Source of the DNA: Eukaryota sp. TZLM1-RC
Lineage: Eukaryota > Metamonada: BaSk clade
NCBI GenBank assembly: GCA_040285825.1
Contig: JAUPSS010000001.1
Coordinates: forward strand, 3,162,001-3,226,000
Reading direction: 5' to 3'
DNA: 64,000 bases
Shown: positions 34,165-44,455 of the stretch, in pieces
How the letters are laid out: each line of letters opens with the position of its first letter
Numbering within the stretch: the first letter of the stretch is position 1
The notes under the pieces: generated by a model
What the model was told of the DNA's origin: nothing
Databases searched by the model: none
Seen by the model: the letters and a program-made list of their open reading frames with translations, nothing else
Position numbers and translations under genes: made by a program

Positions 34165-34725
34165 TATCAAATTATTATTTGGTAACTTCATCATTATTTG
34201 CTAAAAACGAACCCAAATGACGAATCGCATCAGTTGAATATAACTTGGCTTGAATTTCAATACCATCAACTATTGTAGAAATTGGAGAGTTTGAAAGTAA
34301 AACACATTTAAGTAAATTAAGTCGAGGGCCAATTGTGTTGAATAATTCTTTGAAATACAAAGTTGCTTCTCTGGCAATCGTTAAATCACCTATAAGAACA
34401 ACACCATCCATATAAGCAATCATTTTTAAGTAAGGAAACATTGCTTGAATATGTAATAAAATAGGTTGAATGGCCAAACAACACAAAAGAGGTTCCAAGG
34501 GTCTCCTTGCTTAGCACCACACGATAATTTCAAAATAGAATCAGCAAAATTCAAATCAGAATTTGTGCAATATGTTGGTTGAAAATAAGGTAACAATTCT
34601 GGCAAGTAATTCAACAAAGCAAAATGAATATTGCACGGATGAATTGAATTAAAGGCATTACAAAAATTCAACAACATGCAAACCTTCAAAAGAAATAAAC
34701 GAAGAGATCCATTTTTCTGTAGCGC
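34165..34725 (-). mobile_element. Group D reverse transcriptase fragment with YMDG box
   Basis: The frames 34689-34426 and 34498-34175 encode FNSIHPCNIHFALLNYLPELLP, SCGAKQGDPW, a partial CLAIQPILL motif, and MIAYMDGVVLIGDL, where the catalytic YMDD box has become YMDG. Then follow RLNLLKCVLLSNSP and AIRHLGSFL. It lies head to head with the D fragment at 33530-34150 and has several frame breaks. Confidence 0.82.
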
Positions 34726-35819
34726 CTAGTAATTGTGAGTAGCGCTTCACGAGACGTCTTTCGTCTCAGTATCCACCAACATTACGTTTTGCTTATTTTA
34801 ACAATGAAATAGTGCAAATAAATAGCAATGAAAATTTTAAAAATTTAGAGATTCAATAAAATTAAAAAAGATATTTTGAATGAAACGGAAGTCGCTATTC
34901 TTGTTTCCTTTTTACTTACTGTATACAACTGAGACATGTAAAGAATGTTGAGTACGAGTCATGAACCAACGTTTTTTAACGCTACACAAAAAATTGTTTC
35001 ACCATACAAAAAATCAAATCAATGACTACAAACCAGCAGTGCATATACAACTACGGAATTTCTATACATTGAAAAGATCAAAAAGTGTATGTATATGCCA
35101 ATGTATCCAAGTGTATGCCAGTCCTTATATGCGCTTTTCTCCTCTAAAAGACTCTTCAAGGATTTTTTAAGTGTGATTTCACATCTACTTCCAATCAATT
35201 GAGCAAATTTCTGTCACTCAGCTGATGAGCAGTCGTGAATTACGAAGAAGGGAAGAGTTGTGGTGTTGTCAGATTCAACGTTATGTTTAGGTGTTATAGA
35301 GTATACAAACACAATACATTTATTCAATACTCAAAATAGAAAAAAATGAAAGGAAGAGAGATTGATTTGTGAAGAGTAAAAGATAAGACGTTCACAAAGT
35401 ACGTCTGTAAAACGTCTTCATAGAAGGGTGTTTCCGCTGAAAATTACACGCCTCGTGCAACACTGGTACAAATTAATCAAATACCAGTTTATTGTATTAA
35501 TTTTAGTAATTTGTCTAAAATAACTATGCAGTTTTTTTTCTTGTTCTCTATTCTGTATTTTGTGATAAATTTTTTTAAATGGACTTTTTAAACTAATAGG
35601 AATATGTCATGTCAATAAAACAAACAATCAGTATTTATTCTATTTGTTGTTGAGGAGAACCATGATCCACATAAAATCCTTCAGATAGCCACCATTAGCA
35701 GTAGCCACCTGATAGCTGTCTAGTGGCGAAAAGAGGGTTGGGTATAGAGGAATTGATCAAAGATACTGTGAATTTCACTTATCATGCATTCCCCTTGAAA
35801 TTCATGTTTGGACAATATC
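34726..35819. other. Long intergenic region
   Basis: No convincing gene. Frames at 34961-35170 and 35723-35941 are short and featureless (the latter lies opposite the end of the Fanzor frame). About 34720-34770 has a less AT-rich block with two gacgtctt-like words (also near 35390-35420), whose meaning I cannot tell. Confidence 0.45.
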
Positions 35820-37847
35820 TCAATCATGTTTGGAAATATCTCTGTCATATACTATTTGGCACTCAGTACAAATACGCATCTGCCATGAGCCTGCTTGAAT
35901 ATTCTCGGCCATGCAACAACTTGACATTTTGCTTGTATTAAATTCACTGGTTGACAAGTGCTTCACGTCCTTCTGATAACACAACCATTTTCTGAAAGCC
36001 CTTGCTGATCCATATCGATTGACTTTTCGGCAATGAGAAGGGAAATTAGCAGAACCCACAGCAAGATAGAGTTTTTCAGGATGTCCAGCCAGCCTTTGAA
36101 ATTTGTTGAGACTCTCTCTGAACCGTCTCTCTTTTCGTCTGCGGTTATCAAATTTAATTGTTTTCCATTTCTGGCGATTACTTTCCAAATACACTTTCTG
36201 ATGCCGTTAGGCAGATGAACACACGAAGGAGAGAGAGAAATCTGTTGTTTATTAATAAAACTGATTCATAAATGAGTATCACGTCATCAGTCGAAATACA
36301 AAGAAACCTACTAATTCAATTTAAGTGCAACAACAACATTTCCTCCTGACCAAATTCCCATGGTTCAAATATTGGTTGAAATTTTGAACGGAATATTGGT
36401 TGGGAGAGTGTTCACTGGGTGAAGGTTTTGTCATGTATCTTCTGCCAGTTGGACAAGGGATAACTCCACATTGATTATCATTTAAGAAGTAACCACATAA
36501 TCTTGATTGGCCAAGATCAACGCCGATAAGGGGCCTTTCAGGTAAAATTTCGACTGGATGTCTACGTCTTCGACGGGGCATTTTTTTAGTACCCTTGAAC
36601 CGTGTTCCTCTGGTTTTGTTGGCATTAGGGTCACTTTTCATTTCATTTTTTGATCTTCTTTTCTTTTTCGGTGGTTCATCCAGCTCATCTGTGTTTTCTG
36701 AGTCATTATTTTTACCTTTAAAGGTCAAAAGCAGTTCATTACCATTAGTTTTCAATAAAATTTTGTTAAATCTATTTTTCAAACTTTTTCTGTTGATATT
36801 GAATTTTTGGAAAGGACATTGTTTGAATATTCGTTTCAGACATGTATTTTTGATAAACTTAGTTTTGGAAGATGATCCTTCAATAATTGGAAATTTTTTC
36901 ACAGAGTGGAAAATTTGTGAAGGTACCTCAATAAATTTAGAACCTTTATGAGAAGCTAAAGGTATTATTCTAAATTTCTTCCAGCAATGCATATGAGAAA
37001 AGAAAGTGAGTAAGTATTGTGAAATTTTAAGATTGAAGAGAAAAAGCTCACTAATTTCCTTTGATGAAAAAGTGATTTTATCATGTGAGGACAGTAGGGA
37101 GGCAGTGGTAGGAAATCTTTGAAGGAGATTCAAGATAAACCTACATGCATTCAATAAAAAAAATCTTTCTCTTGAATTATTCAAATTGAAATTGATGAGG
37201 TATTCAAGAACAGAATCAACTACTACTTCCTCGGGTTGGGCTAGTAGTTCATCTGGCAAAAGTGAAAGAATATTATTTGCAAAAACATTTGTTTTATTCA
37301 GGGCTCTACAATGAGCACGAATAAAGTTTTTTGTCCAGGATTGACAAATTTTGGGTAAACTTGTCTTCACGTTGGAGGCCAATTGACGAGCCCGACAAGC
37401 AAGGTAAGGAGAAAGCCCTTTTCTATTGATAAAATTACAGTTCTGGGACTGCAGCCAATCATTGAGGAAAAGATTGAATGAATTTCTGTAAGGCACTAAA
37501 GAATTTTCCCACACAGAAACAAGAGACCTGTCTTGGGGGCATTCAGGAAGAAATCCATTGTAAAAGATATGGAGTAATTGGCGTTGGCCTTTAGATGTGG
37601 AAGGCTTAGGAAAAGAACCAGTGGTGATGACGGTCATAAACAGATACCATACATCCTGTTCCACTAAAGCTCTAAATGCCAACGGAAAATTTAGAAGAAA
37701 AGATTGAAGTAATAAAGAAGCTTCATGACAAATCTCGGTGACCACAGGAAGGTCAGTCCGAATTTGTTGCACCGCTGCAGGGGTCAGCAGCGAGTTAAGT
37801 GCCCAAGACCGAGTGAATACACGTGACACAGAGTGGGTGTCTGTCAT
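35820..37847 (-). CDS. Fanzor locus 1 (eukaryotic TnpB-like nuclease), split in two frames
   Basis: Fanzors are eukaryotic relatives of transposon TnpB, and tested members are RNA-guided DNA nucleases. The first frame (37847-36321, ATG start, 508 residues) has a long helical N-terminus. A Lys/Arg-rich stretch follows near 395-430, likely a nuclear localisation signal. Then comes RuvC-I, PLIGVDLGQSRLCGYF, with Asp 444. The second frame (36194-35820) has no ATG. It carries the helix before RuvC-II and an AVGSANF strand. Then follow SEFNTSK (keeping the Glu of the Fanzor (D)EF.TS motif), a zinc finger with CC and CTEC, and the RuvC-III DRD, where it stops. The 126 bp between the frames (36195-36320) has stops in this frame. 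It could be an unusually long intron or a deletion. The zinc finger has Ser where the first Cys is expected. Family assignment is strong. Activity is doubtful unless the halves are spliced. Confidence 0.75.
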
Positions 37848-37849
37848 GT

Positions 37850-38413
37850 AGTGAGAATAAAGAGCTCATCTATCAAATTTTACACTTGTCACCCCATTTT
37901 CGACTTCTGGTTGCCTGTTCTGGGAGGTTTTTAACCCTCAACTTGGTTTTGGGAGGTTTTCACTATTCCCACACTTTCCTCTCACTTCATAAACTGGGTT
38001 CTTATTTCCCTCACTTACCTTCTTTTTTCGAGCGTTATGACTCCCCGGTAATCTTTCAACTTCTTTCTATTACTCCCTCAGTTCATGACCCCACTACTGG
38101 CCCTCCACAAACTGCAACTTACGCTGCTCTACCACCGTCGCCTCAACCGGTACAGTCCATGTACACACCTCCTGCTCCTCGCTCATCCGGTAATAGTACC
38201 TGGAAAACTTTCCTTAAAAGCTCTGATTGGAAGTCAAACAAAACTGTTAGTCATTCATCAAACAAAAACGCTTCTGTCCCTAGCGTGTCACTTGGTTTGA
38301 AGCTTTCTAATGCCATCTCCAAGGAAAATGTGAACATTGAGCTAAACGAACGAGAGCTGGAAGCCCTTTTCAATACTGTTGAAGATATCTCTGTTCATTT
38401 AGACAATCTGTAA
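37850..38413 (+). CDS. Hypothetical protein, start uncertain
   Basis: The frame stays open from 37823 to the stop at 38411-38413. It is rich in Ser, Pro and Leu, with a PPSPQP.QSMYTPPAP stretch and an acidic, helical C-terminus (ELNERELEALFNTVED). The first in-frame ATG is at 38159, giving 84 residues. The upstream part would need another exon. It lies head to head with Fanzor locus 1 and its 5' part overlaps that gene's start. No family is recognised. Confidence 0.35.
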   Translation, partial: SENKELIYQILHLSPHFRLLVACSGRFLTLNLVLGGFHYSHTFLSLHKLGSYFPHLPSFFERYDSPVIFQLLSITPSVHDPTTGPPQTATYAALPPSPQPVQSMYTPPAPRSSGNSTWKTFLKSSDWKSNKTVSHSSNKNASVPSVSLGLKLSNAISKENVNIELNERELEALFNTVEDISVHLDNL

Positions 38414-38705
38414 TAAAGTAAGTTATTTTGTAAATAAATAGTTGATGTTTTTTGTTGTTTATTTGAACATTATTGGCACGTTATTATGCTAAGAAGCTCC
38501 TGAACTGTGTGTTCTAGGTTTTCTGTGTTTTATGTCTACACCAATAAGTAAAAGTTGAAAACTAAGGCCCATAGATGTCGTAGGGAGAAACCAGACGTTG
38601 GTGCAAGATCAAAGATAATAATTTACATAAATGTGCACAATTCTGTGACACCAATAGAAAAACTATAATTTCTTGTCAACTTTCATTGAAGACGCACTAT
38701 TACTG

Positions 38706-39044
38706 ATGGCTCATCAACATGATAGGTCCTTGACACGTCTTAAGGGAGAGCTTAATGATTCAGTTGTTCGTTTTGTGAGTAGAGCATCCGAATCACAATT
38801 CTTGGCAATTGCAGACGGTGTAGAACTTCTTTCCAATACCATTAGACATTCACGTAATGATGTAGGGGTTCTTAGTAAGTGTAACAGTGACTTGAAACAA
38901 GTGTCCCAGCAATTAACAATGTGTGGAAGAGATTTGAGTTTAGATTATGATGCATTGTGTTCAATACCATCGTTTCGTCGCCTTGGGGAGTTTCTCAATA
39001 GTGCTGTCGACCAAAGTAAAGAACTAGTGGAAGATAAAGAATAA
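38706..39044 (+). CDS. Small helical protein, unknown function
   Basis: 112 residues from the ATG at 38706. It is mostly alpha-helical and polar, with heptad-like Leu/Ile spacing in the middle (LAIADGVELLSNTIRHSRNDV) and a Lys/Glu end. It could be a subunit of a coiled-coil complex, but I do not recognise it. There is no signal peptide or membrane segment. Confidence 0.5.
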   Translation: MAHQHDRSLTRLKGELNDSVVRFVSRASESQFLAIADGVELLSNTIRHSRNDVGVLSKCNSDLKQVSQQLTMCGRDLSLDYDALCSIPSFRRLGEFLNSAVDQSKELVEDKE

Positions 39045-40239
39045 CTGTATTTAAATAGAAACTACTGATTTTAAAAGAAACAAAACTATATAAACTACTT
39101 AAGAAGATGTGGGTAATAGGCCGAGTCGGCTCTTTGCTATGAGTCTCTGTTTGGAAAACTTGTCATCAGGGGAAAACCTGGCTGGATGGGCAGAACGTGT
39201 GAAAGAGTCGCATTTGGTGCACTTCTTCTAAGATAAGTTAGAACTGATGTAACGAACTTGAAGTGAATAGCTTTCGCATACATCACAATACAGCATAAAC
39301 ATGTTGAAAGAGTGGAAGTAGTTAAATCTGTTCAATGTAACTCAAATCAATTTCGTCTGTAATAATTTACCTCCAAATGAATAGGAGCTTGACTGCACTA
39401 TGACTGTACACCAATTACCTGCTTCACTTCTGAAGTTGGTTTTTGGACATTACTGAATTCTCATCACTGATTTCAGCTATTCTATATCATTAAAAGAATT
39501 GGTGGTGTTATTTCTTTTTTTTATATCAACTATAATAAAAGTGGAAACAGAATTATCTAATTCCATTGTTAGCTAGGAAGTCCGTTTGAATTTACATGTC
39601 ACTATTGGTTTAATACCATTTTGGAATTTGGATTTTGAGGAATAATGAAATTCCAAAGAAGATTGAAATACAAATTTAAAACTTGAACGAATTGAAAATT
39701 CATGATTCCAATATCACTGAGCAAATATTTCCCTCCTTGTGTGCAATTGCAATTGCAGATGCAATCAATTGCACCTGCAGAACACATTCTACTCTGTTCT
39801 CCCCTGTCTTCAACAGAACTTTGTGCTCAAGATTGAATTAACTCTGCTAAACAAATTCTGAATTTTTCAGATACATTGACTTGTTTTTCATAGTCGATTC
39901 AATGTTTAGCCGCAATGTTCTTAAATGATATACTCAATGGTTTTGTTGTTGAAGATGAATAGCCTTTCTAGGGAGCAATAATTTACTTCCTTAATGGCTT
40001 TTTTGTTTTGTTGCACCTTGATGCTCTGCCTTTCAAAAATTCTTGTATACCATCTTATATAAGAATTGACAAAACAAGTTTATATGATTTGTTCTTTGCC
40101 GATCACAAGCACATTCACAGTCAAAGGTCGTCTTATCAATGAAATAATCAAGCTGCTGATTTGTCTTATGTGACACCATTTTGAAAATGTATAAGATTAA
40201 AAACACGAAACTTTATTCAGAAAATACTATGAACATATG
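39045..40239. other. Intergenic region with a GC-richer block
   Basis: About 39110-39230 is clearly less AT-rich than its surroundings and contains the short palindrome GCCGAGTCGGC, with no open frame. It is a candidate for a structured non-coding RNA. The rest (39240-40240) is AT-rich spacer, with possible decayed N-terminal Fanzor sequence towards the end. Confidence 0.4.
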
Positions 40240-41483
40240 TCTAGCATCGAGACTGATGAAGTGGCTGCAAGCTTTATTCAGTCTAGAATGGACTTGAAAC
40301 AATAAAAGTAACTGCAGAAGAATTCAAAGATGAAGAAAGATATATTGATGACTCCCCAGCATTAATCCTTCTCAATTTCAAGATATGATCCTTGTTGTTG
40401 ATCCTTGTTGTTGCTGATCCAGGGAAATCTGATCTACTCTATTTTTCCGCCAATTTAGCTACTGAAAAAACTCATTCAAAAAAACATGAGAGAGATAAAT
40501 AGTTGCATTTCATGTATGTTCAAAATCAACGAAGATTTGGGTCGAAAAGTTCCAAATTCAAAAGAATAAGAGACAGGATACGGAATGACACTCTTATTAC
40601 AAAAAGTAACTCTACTGGTAGAGTAATTGATCTATCCAAGTATGAACGAACTAAAGAGTAACAACAAAGGCTGAATTTAAACAGCAGTAAAATTAATCAA
40701 ATGACTGAAAGAACAATTAGTTTATTAAAAGGAAAAGTACCTCAAGAAATCAATATTCCCCACGAAATTGATGACTCATTAAATTTGAGAAACAATGAAC
40801 AAAAAACTAAATGTGTAGCAGAATGGGAAGCAACTTTATCCCAATTCAATTCCAAAAGTTGCAGGTTTGACAGACTTATGGCATATATCAAACAAAAGAA
40901 TTATGTGAATAGTATTGTTGGTGAAGTCTATCATCAAAAAATATTTAGGAATCTAAGATGGTGGGCTGAGATTAATCGGACAAGATCTGAGGCGAAGATG
41001 ATTCAGCGCTTTAAATCAGTAATTGTTGATACCAGCCAAGTAGTTATTGGAAATGGAGACTGGGAACAACGAAAACACATGAAATTCAAAGAACCTACCA
41101 AAGGAAAAGGTTTGAGAATTATATTTAAACAGGCTGGTCATGAGGTCTTCTTGAATGATCAGTTTCGAACCAGTTGCTGTTGTTTCAGCTGTAAGAAAGC
41201 GGAAAAAACAGTTGAAACATTCCGATGCTGCAGAAACCCTAGGCCATGGAAGAAACATGAGATGTCTATTCGTCACGGGCTTACCATGTGTAAATCATGT
41301 GAGAGTTTGTGGAATAGAGATCGAAATGCTTCGCTGAATAGATTGGCAGTGATGAAAGCACATGTAAAAGGTGGAGATAGACTGAAAAACCTACAGAGAG
41401 TCAAGGTTGACAAAGGTTCAAAGAAAAAGGTATCAAGAAAATCTTCCACTTCTCAAAAACTCAGTCCCTCTTCTTTGGTGTAA
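40240..41483 (+). pseudogene. Fanzor locus 2 (Fanzor1-like), frameshifted
   Basis: From about 40330 the sequence reads PSQFQDMILVV, then RuvC-I ADPGKSDLLYFS with the catalytic Asp codon at 40416-40418, and the YVQNQRRFGSK segment typical of Fanzor1. The intact frame 40701-41483 (260 residues, ATG) adds WWAEINRTRSEAKMI and RuvC-II IGNGDWEQRKHMKF. PTKGKGLR, NDQFRTS, a multi-Cys zinc finger and RuvC-III WNRDRNASLN follow. Stops at 40500-40502 and 40659-40661 and a 13-bp tandem duplication (40388-40413) that shifts the frame make it a pseudogene. The usual DEFRTS is NDQFRTS here, so the Glu of that motif is Gln. The 260-residue frame alone lacks RuvC-I. It lies 41 bp before the next gene. Confidence 0.8.
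40388..40413 (+). repeat. 13-bp tandem duplication in Fanzor locus 2
   Basis: The unit atccttgttgttg occurs twice back to back (40388-40400 and 40401-40413), just before the RuvC-I Asp. Thirteen bases shift the reading frame. Confidence 0.9.
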
Positions 41484-41524
41484 AAAGGACACTTATTTCA
41501 TTGTTATAGACAATAGCTGTAAGA

Positions 41525-42685
41525 ATGACAGATGATGATAAGCAAAACAGCAAGTCTTTAAAATCCCTCATGGACGTCACTCATTTAAAAAGACGTCTAG
41601 CAGCAGTAGAATCTAGAGCCTCCGATCTGGAATCTCTCAATAAACAGCTGGAAGATGACATGGAGAACTTACGTCACTCAGAATCTATGAGATTGGGTTA
41701 TCTTGAAAACTCTCTTCAGGAACTCAAGTCACAGCTAAGTGATGAGCGCCATTCAAATGCAGAATTACAGAAACAAATTAAGCATCAGGAAGAAACACAT
41801 TGCTCAGACATTAGTTCATTACAAGAGCAGCTACTTCAAAACGAAAAAGATCTAAAATATTATAAGGATCATGTTGCTATTCTAAAGCAAAAACTAGATG
41901 ATACAGAAGCAGAAAACACTCTCTCTAGAGAAGCTTTAGAGGTTCAGACTAAAGAAATCAAAAGTTTAAGACAACGAAACAACATATTAGTCGATAGAAC
42001 TCTCGAAATGAATCTCAACTCAACCAAACAAACTAGACCTTCTGAGTCAGCTACAACAGGTTCAAAGGGAAACGAAACACAAGAAAGGAATCTTAATAAT
42101 TTAGATGACACAATCACTGAATCCAAAACCCTCATAATAAAAATAGATAGTTTAATGAAGGAAAACACCGAATTAAAGAGAGACCTCGATGTTCAGCTTG
42201 GCCTAAATGAGGATTATTCTAAAAAACTATACAGAATGACAAAGACTATAAACGATCTTGAATCAAAAGTTAAAGCAGATTCCCAACATCTCCGCAATTC
42301 TGTACCTGCTTCTGTTCTAAATGATGCTTTGGAGCGGTATGAAGAAGTTTCTAGGGAGAATTCTTCACTTAAACATCAGCTCAATGAGGCACTTCAGAGT
42401 AAGAAAGAACTTGAGGAGCAAATAGTCCTGTTAGAAAATGAGAAATCAACTGTTAATGAAGAATTGAAATATCTCAAAACTCGATTTGAATCTACTGGAA
42501 TGTTTATTGCCAATCTAGTTGATGAGTGTAAGAAGGAGAGTCAGGTCTTTCATGATAATGTCAATGCTGAATATGTGTTAAATAATTTGATGGACCGGGT
42601 GTCGCTAGTGCCTGGGATAGCAAAGCCAATAATGTCACCAGCACGAACACCAAAGAAAATCTCAAAGTCAAGTCTTTTATCGTAA
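41525..42685 (+). CDS. Long coiled-coil protein
   Basis: 386 residues from the ATG at 41525. About residues 15-345 form an almost continuous coiled coil (Leu heptads, many Glu, Lys, Gln), with a Ser/Thr/Asn-rich break near 165-200. The C-terminus ends in a basic SP.RTPKK patch. Such proteins are often cytoskeletal, centrosomal or Golgi tethers, but no specific family is recognised. There is no membrane anchor. The start lies only 41 bp after the Fanzor locus 2 stop. Confidence 0.75.
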   Translation: MTDDDKQNSKSLKSLMDVTHLKRRLAAVESRASDLESLNKQLEDDMENLRHSESMRLGYLENSLQELKSQLSDERHSNAELQKQIKHQEETHCSDISSLQEQLLQNEKDLKYYKDHVAILKQKLDDTEAENTLSREALEVQTKEIKSLRQRNNILVDRTLEMNLNSTKQTRPSESATTGSKGNETQERNLNNLDDTITESKTLIIKIDSLMKENTELKRDLDVQLGLNEDYSKKLYRMTKTINDLESKVKADSQHLRNSVPASVLNDALERYEEVSRENSSLKHQLNEALQSKKELEEQIVLLENEKSTVNEELKYLKTRFESTGMFIANLVDECKKESQVFHDNVNAEYVLNNLMDRVSLVPGIAKPIMSPARTPKKISKSSLLS

Positions 42686-43240
42686 CATCTCTACTACTAC
42701 ACATAATCTTCACTTATCATGGTACGATGAATTTCAATAATTTGGATGTAACATAACCACAAGTTGATAATAAAATGCTATATGTTATAAACTTCTCTGT
42801 CTACAGTTAGCTGTAAGGAGGGAACAACTTTCGTCATTGTGTATATAGGAACAATGAGTTCAAATTGATACTTTAGAAGTGATAGTTTTTGTTTCCACAT
42901 TACAAAGCTACAGTGGTGGGGAAATTGTGAGAAGGATATATGCTATTGAAAGATACTCTGCTAAGAATTAGCCTTTAATTGACATTTACTAACAATAATA
43001 TTATCGATATGTTTTGCAAATTAGAGAGATGAAGCCTCACTACGATTAAATTCTCGAGCTGGGAAATGTCGGAGTCGAATGGCCAATGCTATCCAAATTT
43101 CGGAAAAGGATGGAAAATTATGGCTGTGGAGGCTTATTTTCTTTGAATGTATGTATTAGTTTTGGACAGATTGGGAGTGATGAGTCGATTAATGTATTGC
43201 AGAAGAATTTGTTCAATTCAATGGGCATAAAACTTTCCTC
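42686..43240. other. Intergenic region upstream of cathepsin copy 1
   Basis: Nothing is recognised except the immediate 5' leader. Homology to the second cathepsin copy begins only about 15 bp before the ATG. Confidence 0.55.
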
Positions 43241-44455
43241 ATGTTGAAACTTGTTGCTATTTTCGCCTTTGTGGCCATTGCCCTCGCTAATGACTTCCAT
43301 GTCATCAACACTGTTAACTCCAACCCTCGTGCCCTCTGGGTTGCTGGTGTTAACCCAAGATTCGCTGGTATGAACGACGACGAACGCCGTGCCCTTCTCG
43401 GTACCCGCCTTGATTTCATCAACCTCCCCAAGAAGACCGAAGTCAGCAACGATCTTCCTGAAAACTTCGATGTCCGCAGCAAATGGTATTTTCAGCCTCT
43501 CAGATCTTAACTCTAGGCCTGGTTGCCCCTCCTATGCTATCCGTGATCAAGGTCGTTGTGGTTCTTGCTGGGCTTTCGGTGCCGCTGAAGCTTTATCTGA
43601 CAGATTCTGTGCCGCAAAGGGACAACAAGTCATCCTTTCTCCTCAATACCTCGTTTCTTGCGATAAGTCGAACATGGCCTGTAATGGTGGATGGTTAGAC
43701 AAGGTCTGGAACTTCATGGCTTCCACTGGTGTTGTTGAAGATTCTTGCATGCCCTACGTTTCTGGCCAATCTGGTCAAGTCCCCGCATGTCCCACTGCCT
43801 GCAAGGATGGATCTGAACTCAAAATGTACAAGGCTGCCAATGCTTATGATGTCTCTTCCAACGAGCAGGCTATCATGACTGAAATTGAAAAGTAAGTTTA
43901 AGTGTCTGGATCTAACCCTAGATACGGTTCCGTTGAAGTTGGATTCTCTGTATACTCCGATTTCATGTCCTATCGCTCTGGTATCTACCATCACGTTTCT
44001 GGATATCTCCAAGGTGGACATGCTGTCAAGCTTATTGGATGGGGTGTTGAAAATGGTGAAAAGTACTGGTTGTGTGCCAACTCATGGGGTGCCTCCTGGG
44101 GAGAAAAGGGTCATTTCCGTATCCGTCGTGGTGTCAACGAATGTAACATTGAATCTATGGTCACTGCCGGACAAGCTGGTGAATCCCCCAACACTGAAAA
44201 CGGAAAATGTAGCGTTTGTAAATCCACCCTCAAGGTTATCATGCAAGCTGCTGATAAGGCAGCGTATGTTTTGTTTTAAATAACTAATATCAGATGTGAT
44301 GGAGTCTGCGCCATTACTGGACCTTTCTACTCTGCATGTAACATGGCGTATGTAATTTATATTTGTCTAACTTTAGTTGTCACGCTTTGATCAACGGTGC
44401 CTGCTCTGCCACTGACTGTATCAAACAAGCTTGTAAAAAAATGCACTTTTGTTAA
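43241..44455 (+). CDS. Cathepsin B-like cysteine protease, copy 1, five exons
   Basis: The exons are 43241..43485, 43517..43891, 43922..44263, 44294..44347 and 44377..44455, giving 364 residues. A papain-family (C1A) protease for the lysosome/phagosome or secretion. A signal peptide spans residues 1-16 ([16 protein letters not shown]) and a short propeptide contains the LLGT motif of cathepsin B. Then come the catalytic Cys99 in [10 protein letters not shown], His240 in [11 protein letters not shown] and Asn260 in CANSWG. The His-His occluding loop of mammalian cathepsin B is absent, so endopeptidase activity is likely (inference). After the catalytic domain a 62-residue tail (303-364) holds ten cysteines in CSVC, CDGVC, CNMAC, CSATDC and two single positions, unlike standard cathepsin B. 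Four introns of 29-31 nt end in the common CTNAY-type motif. The gene pairs with 51709-52927. Confidence 0.9.

Noticed and set aside
28248-36212. The 17-bp match tctgcctaacggcatca near 28249 and, inverted, near 36200
   Set aside because: The similarity does not extend into the flanks, and one such match is not far from chance in 64 kb.
43213-43482. 89-codon minus-strand frame opposite cathepsin exon 1 (and its twin at 51693)
   Set aside because: It is a shadow of the real coding strand with its codon pattern. The plus strand has clear protease homology.
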